IMG/VR virus record: IMGVR_UViG_3300019135_000055
Location: 62,001 to 126,000 of that record
DNA: 64,000 nucleotides
Source: a virus
Reading direction: 5' to 3' (one strand)
In this document: positions 60,042-64,000 of the stretch, piece by piece
Layout of the letters: the number at the start of each line of letters is the position of its first letter
Numbering within the stretch: the first letter of the stretch is position 1
Program-made: the position numbers and the translations under genes
Notes under the pieces: model-generated
The model's database searches: none
Seen by the model: the letters and a program-made list of their open reading frames with translations, nothing else
What the model was told of the DNA's origin: nothing

Positions 60042-60407
60042 TTGATTTCTGAAGCGAGCGACACGCATAAGATTGATCTGGCAGCAAAAAAAGTTGAATT
60101 AGAAAAGGAAAGCGAAGTCCTTCAAGGGGAAATACTCGAAAAGGAACGTGACATACTACGACTCGAAACTGAACAGGATAAAGAGCAGCTTGATTTATTG
60201 TTTGAAATGAGTGAAGTTCTTCAGCAAATTGAAAATAAGAAATGGGTTAGTGCAACAATAGCTTTTAAGATTATTAGAAGTAATCCAGACAAATACTCTG
60301 ATTTATTTGAAATGAAAGATGGTAAAGCCTACATAGTAAATAAAAGATTCAAAGAATTAGAGCACGAATTTTTCATAATAAAAGGTGAGCTGAATGAAGT
60401 TAAATGA
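60042..60407 (+). CDS. Coiled-coil protein
   Basis: A 121-residue protein from TTG 60042 behind AAGGAGGTGA. Two thirds coiled coil (AAKKVELEKESEVLQGEILE), then a short folded end (IAFKIIRSNPDKYSDLFEMK). Function unknown. Confidence 0.65.
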   Translation: MISEASDTHKIDLAAKKVELEKESEVLQGEILEKERDILRLETEQDKEQLDLLFEMSEVLQQIENKKWVSATIAFKIIRSNPDKYSDLFEMKDGKAYIVNKRFKELEHEFFIIKGELNEVK

Positions 60408-60446
60408 AATAAACAAATTAAAAATATTTAATTGAGGATGCGAAGG

Positions 60447-60656
60447 ATGACAGAGAAGAAAGATTACGAAAGAATGAAGGGCGAAATTGCAGACCTACGC
60501 TGTGCCGTTGCCGGACTGATTGGGGAAAACGAGCAGTTGAAGAACGCGTTAAAATTAATTGAATCGAAGTCAGAGCTTCCCGAAAAGCCAGTCGATTTAG
60601 TTCCGATTACTGAGCTGTTCGAAATAAATTTACACGCGAAGGAGGCGCTAAAATGA
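60447..60656 (+). CDS. Small coiled-coil protein
   Basis: A 69-residue protein, coiled coil first (YERMKGEIADLRCAVAGLIG). GAGG and AAGG before ATG 60447 exclude the earlier in-frame ATG 60432. GC-richer codons. Overlaps the next gene by four bases. Confidence 0.65.
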   Translation: MTEKKDYERMKGEIADLRCAVAGLIGENEQLKNALKLIESKSELPEKPVDLVPITELFEINLHAKEALK

Positions 60657-61126
60657 GCGAAATTAAAAAGTATGTGCGGATTAAGAGGGCGTATAGCAAA
60701 GGTGCCTGGTATGCAAACCAGATCGGGAGCGTCTTTCCTTCACTGGGAACATGGGAGAATGCATATAAAGTCAATAGTCCAGACAGGGCGTTGTATATTC
60801 GTCAAGAAGACGCCGAACTTATCGTCACAGAAAAGCGTCCGGCCAAAGTTGGCGAGCGTGTGTTGATTATCGACGATTTTAACGAACTAAAGTACGTGCT
60901 TCATGATATTGTTCCGGTTATAGGCGGTGGTGATAAGCACGGAGTTGCAGTGCGAAAGCCGGGAGAATGGCCGATATATTTAAACAACGAGCAGTACGAA
61001 GTCATCGTCAATAACGAAATTAAAAACGAGGAGGCTGACGGAATGGAAAATAAACTACTAACGAAAATGCTAAAACGGTTTTTGAAAAGAAGGGCGATAA
61101 ATACTTCGGCTATAAATCTCGTCTAG
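60653..61126 (+). CDS. Hypothetical protein with an abnormal end
   Basis: As read, 157 residues. The first 125 are well formed (YVRIKRAYSKGAWYANQIG, KRPAKVGERVLIIDDFNELK, GVAVRKPGEWPIYLNNEQYE) and share a module with the gene at 24511. The last 30 (LKRFLKRRAINTSAINLV) are read from the wrong frame of the decayed gene that follows, so a shift has fused the two. Should end near 61,040. Confidence 0.6.
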   Translation: MSEIKKYVRIKRAYSKGAWYANQIGSVFPSLGTWENAYKVNSPDRALYIRQEDAELIVTEKRPAKVGERVLIIDDFNELKYVLHDIVPVIGGGDKHGVAVRKPGEWPIYLNNEQYEVIVNNEIKNEEADGMENKLLTKMLKRFLKRRAINTSAINLV

Positions 61127-61717
61127 GCGATATTGTTATAGGCGGAACTTATTCTTACGCATTCGTAGTTCATTACGCGAAAACAAATGAAGATGTTGTT
61201 GTTATTTCAGGCGACACTAATACGGTTACAACACCAGTTTGTACAACTCAAGAAGAACGTCTATGGAAGCAAGAAAAGACCGTACAAGAACGCCGTGATG
61301 AAGTCATTGAGCAGGCGAAGGCGGATATCGCAACATTGTCTGTAACGTAGAGTTCGTTATTAATAAAGAGAAACGTACTGTTGTAGCTCTCCTCAAATCG
61401 GTAGGAGAGGTGTCGTAAGGTCAAAAGGAATCGACGAGGCCGCATCAGACGACTGTTTCAACGTTCATATCGGAAAGGCTATCGCTCTCCATCGCGCACT
61501 TGGTCGCGAAGTGCCTGACGAATATCTTAACACGCCGCAGCCGACTGAGGTTCGTGTGGGCGACATTGTAATGCACACCGTAACTTCAGAAATTGCACCA
61601 GTAATTTCTGATGATGATTGGCCGCCGCTAACAGGCGATTATGTCTATCACAAGGATGTTGAAGCCGCGCGTCGTTATGCCCTCATTATTGACGACAGTC
61701 GGACGGAGGCGATTTAG
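61043..61717 (+). pseudogene. Hypothetical phage gene broken by several frameshifts
   Basis: Behind GAGGAGG, ATG 61043 opens MENKLLT; a shift near 61,055 leads to TVFEKKGDKYFGYKSRLGDI, GGTYSYAFVVHYAKTNEDVV and ERRDEVIEQAKADIATL; a second near 61,340 to VEFVINKEKRTVVALLKSVG; a third near 61,417 to KGIDEAASDDCFNVHIGKAI and VPDEYLNTPQPTEVRVGDIV, ending at 61717. All parts fit one product of about 225 residues. GC-richer than neighbours; function unknown. Confidence 0.65.
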
Positions 61718-61798
61718 ATCAGTTTTTAGGCGCTGACATCTATCTACTGACACAAATGATTCTGTATGAAATCTGTATTTCATATAGAAAGGAATGTA

Positions 61799-61816
61799 GA
61801 GGGGAGTAGCCCCCTC
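61799..61816 (-). terminator. Terminator of the sspC remnant
   Basis: GAGGGG (61799-61804) and CCCCTC (61811-61816) with a six-base loop lie just after the sspC stop on the minus strand; a weak pyrimidine run follows. Confidence 0.55.
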
Positions 61817-61823
61817 ATGTAAT

Positions 61824-62023
61824 TTAATGAAATTGTCCACCCATTTGCTGTTGAGCCATTTGAACAAGGCGTTTAGTGATTTCTCCACCAACTGAACCCT
61901 TTGCTCTTGAAGTAGTCTCAGCACCTAATTACCAAACTCTTGAGCTATTTCAAGCTTCATTTGTTCAATTGCTGCCTGAGCATTTGGTACAACCAATTCA
62001 TTGTTGTTGTTATTACGTGCCAT
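61824..62023 (-). pseudogene. sspC: Small acid-soluble spore protein gene sspC, frameshifted
   Basis: ATG 62023 follows CAGGAGAT on the minus strand and reads MARNNNNNELVVPNAQAA, IEQMKLEIAQEFG, then AAT TAG. In the next frame [20 protein letters not shown] and [13 protein letters not shown] complete an alpha/beta-type spore protein. A net loss of four bases (or one) between EFG and LGAETTSRA breaks it. sspC is known to lie in the SPbeta prophage; SASPs bind and protect spore DNA. Confidence 0.85.
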
Positions 62024-62119
62024 ACAAATCATCTCCTGTTGAATATGTAATGGTATTACGCACGGTTATTATTTCAATTTTAAACTTTTTTATTCGCACT
62101 TTATGAAAGAAGGGATTTA

Positions 62120-62641
62120 ATGACTAAATATTATAAGGTTGACAAAAGTTCTGATTTACATAGTGATCTGGAATACGTTTTTCATATCAAAGGAAATTTT
62201 CTTAAGGAGATGAACGAAGAAATAAGCCAGGCTATTGGAATAGAAGATGCCTACAATAAGGTTGTTTATAGTAGGAGTTCTGAACCTGTTCTGTTTATCG
62301 AGAGCAAATTCAAAAATGAAGTCGAAGAAAGTGATTTAAAAAAGCACCCTGTATGCTCAAGAGACAAAACTTTTTATGAGTTCAAGAAAAGGTCAAAGCC
62401 TTATAAAGCATTCTTGAAATTTGTAAAAGATCATGATTTGAACAATGTGATTACTCGTCAAAATTTAACCATGGTGGTCAGATTCTTTCATAATTTTAGA
62501 GGACGAATTGAAATTAATTATTTTAATGAAGAATTCTGGATTGAGTCTCAAGAAGAGCAGTACTTAGATTACTTACATGAAATCACTGAAGCTGATTACT
62601 ATGAAATGAAGTTAAACTTAGCGAAGAAGAAAACAGCTTAA
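62120..62641 (+). CDS. Hypothetical protein
   Basis: A 173-residue charged protein ([40 protein letters not shown]). AAAGAAGGG precedes ATG 62120. Separated by 19 bases from the phosphoesterase and probably in one operon. No domain recognised. Confidence 0.65.
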   Translation: MTKYYKVDKSSDLHSDLEYVFHIKGNFLKEMNEEISQAIGIEDAYNKVVYSRSSEPVLFIESKFKNEVEESDLKKHPVCSRDKTFYEFKKRSKPYKAFLKFVKDHDLNNVITRQNLTMVVRFFHNFRGRIEINYFNEEFWIESQEEQYLDYLHEITEADYYEMKLNLAKKKTA

Positions 62642-62660
62642 GCAAAGAAAGGAGGATAAA

Positions 62661-63488
62661 ATGAAAATTGACTATGTATCAGATCTCCATATCAATCATT
62701 GGATTCCTTGGAGTAATAACCAGCTCAAATGGGAGAAGCGAACGAGGAAGATTGTTAATAGGCTAATTTCAAACGGCAATGGAGAGGTACTAATCATTGC
62801 TGGTGATTTTACTGAATGGAATCAACAAGCCATTTGGGTTTTAGATGAAGTAGCAAAGCAGTACGAGAAGGTTTACTTCACATATGGAAATCATGATCTT
62901 TATTTACTCAGTAAAAGTCAAAAAAGAAAATACTCTGATTCATTAGGCAGGGTGAATGATCTAATCAAAAAGGCTGCTGACATGAAGAATGTGACTCCAT
63001 TAGTCAAGTCAACGGATACATACAAAGGAAAAGTCTTTGCAGGAGATGTTATGTGGTATTTACCAAAAGGAATTGAAGGGTGGGATTTCTTCAAAGGAGT
63101 TTCTAATGATTCAAACTACATTAGCATTAATGGTTACAGTAAAGAAGATGGAGTAAGAGCAATGTGGAAAGATTCGATGGATTGGTATGAAACGCTCGAA
63201 AACACTCATGTCGATGTGTTTGTTTCTCACGTCCCACCTATTCACAATCCTTATTCTCCATTTGAGCCTAACAGTTGTTATATGGTTGATGTACCATTCA
63301 TTAACGCTAAACATTGGATTTGTGGGCATGAACATTTGCAAACTGAGTTTGATCATGAGGGGACAGGCTTTCACATGAACTGTATTGGGTATCCATACGA
63401 CTACGATAAGTATCCGAGTGTAAACGAGATACCAGGTAATGAAGTAGATGCCTATAAAACGTTTGAGGTCAAAACCTTTGAGATTTGA
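62661..63488 (+). CDS. Calcineurin-type metallophosphoesterase
   Basis: A 275-residue protein with the complete metal-binding set: VSDLHINHW (DxH), IIAGDFTEW (GD), YGNHDLY (GNHD), VSHVPPIHN and CGHEHL (GHxH). Cleaves a phosphoester, substrate unknown; such phage enzymes may act on nucleotides, RNA or second messengers. AAAGGAGG precedes ATG 62661. Confidence 0.85.
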   Translation: MKIDYVSDLHINHWIPWSNNQLKWEKRTRKIVNRLISNGNGEVLIIAGDFTEWNQQAIWVLDEVAKQYEKVYFTYGNHDLYLLSKSQKRKYSDSLGRVNDLIKKAADMKNVTPLVKSTDTYKGKVFAGDVMWYLPKGIEGWDFFKGVSNDSNYISINGYSKEDGVRAMWKDSMDWYETLENTHVDVFVSHVPPIHNPYSPFEPNSCYMVDVPFINAKHWICGHEHLQTEFDHEGTGFHMNCIGYPYDYDKYPSVNEIPGNEVDAYKTFEVKTFEI

Positions 63489-63527
63489 AATGAAATTCTA
63501 ATTTTATTAAGAAGAGAGGTGCAATAG

Positions 63528-63707
63528 ATGAGTTGGGGTATATCATCAAATGCGGCAAATAAAGAGAAATTGAAGGCTGAAATGGCTGATTACCTAAATG
63601 GTTTAAATTCAACAGGGATAATGAGTTATGAAGTATACAGTGAGGCATTGAGTGTCTCTATGAAATTACTTGACAAAATGTATGACTTAGGAAAGTTTGA
63701 AAAATGA
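63528..63707 (+). CDS. Small helical protein
   Basis: A 59-residue protein (NKEKLKAEMADYLNGLNSTG, YSEALSVSMKLLDKMYD). GAGAGGTG precedes ATG 63528. No domain recognised, though short helical proteins of this style recur on the right side of SPbeta. Confidence 0.65.
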   Translation: MSWGISSNAANKEKLKAEMADYLNGLNSTGIMSYEVYSEALSVSMKLLDKMYDLGKFEK

Positions 63708-63748
63708 CTTGATAAAATATTGATTTCATTTAGAAAGGTGGAAAAGTA

Positions 63749-63919
63749 TTGACCGTTACAGCTTGGATTTTGTTGATTATGTTTGGTTTATTCGCCTTAT
63801 CAGATTTGAACTTAACTGAAGATGAAACAAAGCATATCAAGTTCTTCATAATAATGAAATTTGTTTCTGTCTTTATAGCTGCTATAGCTGCAGGCGTGAT
63901 TTGGGGAGGGCTATTTTAA
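63749..63919 (+). CDS. Two-span small membrane protein
   Basis: A 56-residue protein from TTG 63749 behind AAAGGTGG, with helices [16 protein letters not shown] and [20 protein letters not shown] joined by an acidic loop. Function unknown. Confidence 0.65.
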   Translation: MTVTAWILLIMFGLFALSDLNLTEDETKHIKFFIIMKFVSVFIAAIAAGVIWGGLF

Positions 63920-63960
63920 TGAGATTAATAAGGAGAATGACCGTTAATCTGCTTAATTAA
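63919..63960 (+). CDS. Possible 13-residue basic peptide
   Basis: ATG 63919 overlaps the preceding stop and follows GGGGAGGG by eight bases; the peptide is [13 protein letters not shown]. The ribosome site is excellent, but length makes it doubtful. Confidence 0.35.
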   Translation: MRLIRRMTVNLLN

Positions 63961-63981
63961 AAATAAGACAGGAGTGGTGGA

Positions 63982-64000
63982 ATGATTCTCAAATGGATAG
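63982..64000 (+). CDS. Start of a gene cut by the window edge
   Basis: ATG 63982 follows AGGAGTGGTGG and begins MILKWI; the rest lies outside the window. Confidence 0.5.

Noticed and set aside
1-64000. CRISPR arrays, tRNA and rRNA genes
   Set aside because: No regularly spaced repeat array and no cloverleaf or rRNA-like sequence was noticed on either strand by eye; no dedicated search could be run.

Overview
The window looks like roughly half of an SPbeta-group temperate phage or prophage of the Bacillus subtilis group. The base composition is AT-rich, genes are tightly packed and mostly on the + strand with strong Bacillus ribosome sites (GGAGG, AAGGAGGTG). Diagnostic genes include the arbitrium pair aimR-aimP, the integrase-fold regulators YopP and MrpR(YopR) with YopQ between them, YoqJ, an ATP-dependent DNA ligase, YopX, the block YorF-YorM, a class Ib ribonucleotide reductase operon, dUTPase, a phage thymidylate synthase and an sspC spore-protein gene. 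Names are assigned from family recall and gene order; no database search was possible.

Layout. 1-6,800: small early or accessory genes, opening with an XRE regulator and two promoters that share an operator-like sequence, plus a free-standing HNH nuclease and an AlbA_2 (Schlafen-type) protein. 6,760-9,600: a DUF6414-like protein and a SEFIR/TIR-like protein lying between two resolvase-derived remnants, followed at 9,594-10,145 by a membrane-anchored protein: a candidate defence island. 10,570-12,860: membrane-anchored subtilase, secreted polymorphic-toxin-like protein and candidate immunity gene. 12,930-18,720: lysis-lysogeny module (aimR, aimP with predicted signal GFTVGA, a candidate AimR operator, yopM/yopN-position genes, yopP, yopQ, mrpR). 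18,720-30,900: many small early genes, a Dda/RecD-like helicase, YoqJ, ligase, a YopX cassette and a secreted DUF3238-like protein with a convergent membrane protein. 30,870-43,900: replication block (SSB-tail protein, Sak4-like ATPase, DnaB-type helicase, primase, RecJ-like nuclease, DNA polymerase III alpha, 3D-domain protein). 43,900-49,540: small genes. 49,540-60,000: nucleotide metabolism (nrdI, nrdE, nrdF, thioredoxin, dUTPase, thyA) with a C5 DNA methyltransferase between nrdE and nrdF. 60,000-64,000: small genes, two decayed genes (one is sspC) and a metallophosphoesterase.

Together the genes describe a phage that senses AimP to decide on lysogeny, holds lysogeny through MrpR, replicates with its own helicase, primase and polymerase, remakes the deoxynucleotide pool and carries host-affecting cargo. 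Three self-splicing elements interrupt core genes: a group I intron with an HNH gene in the DNA polymerase, a second such intron in nrdE, and a LAGLIDADG intein in nrdE placed exactly before the catalytic cysteine. Splice joints were solved by reading frame, the P1 U.G pair and family motifs.

Most unusual signal: at least eight genes have a well-placed Shine-Dalgarno sequence but no ATG, GTG or TTG at the right distance, and open instead with ATA, ATT or ATC. Several of these genes are invisible to standard ORF calling.
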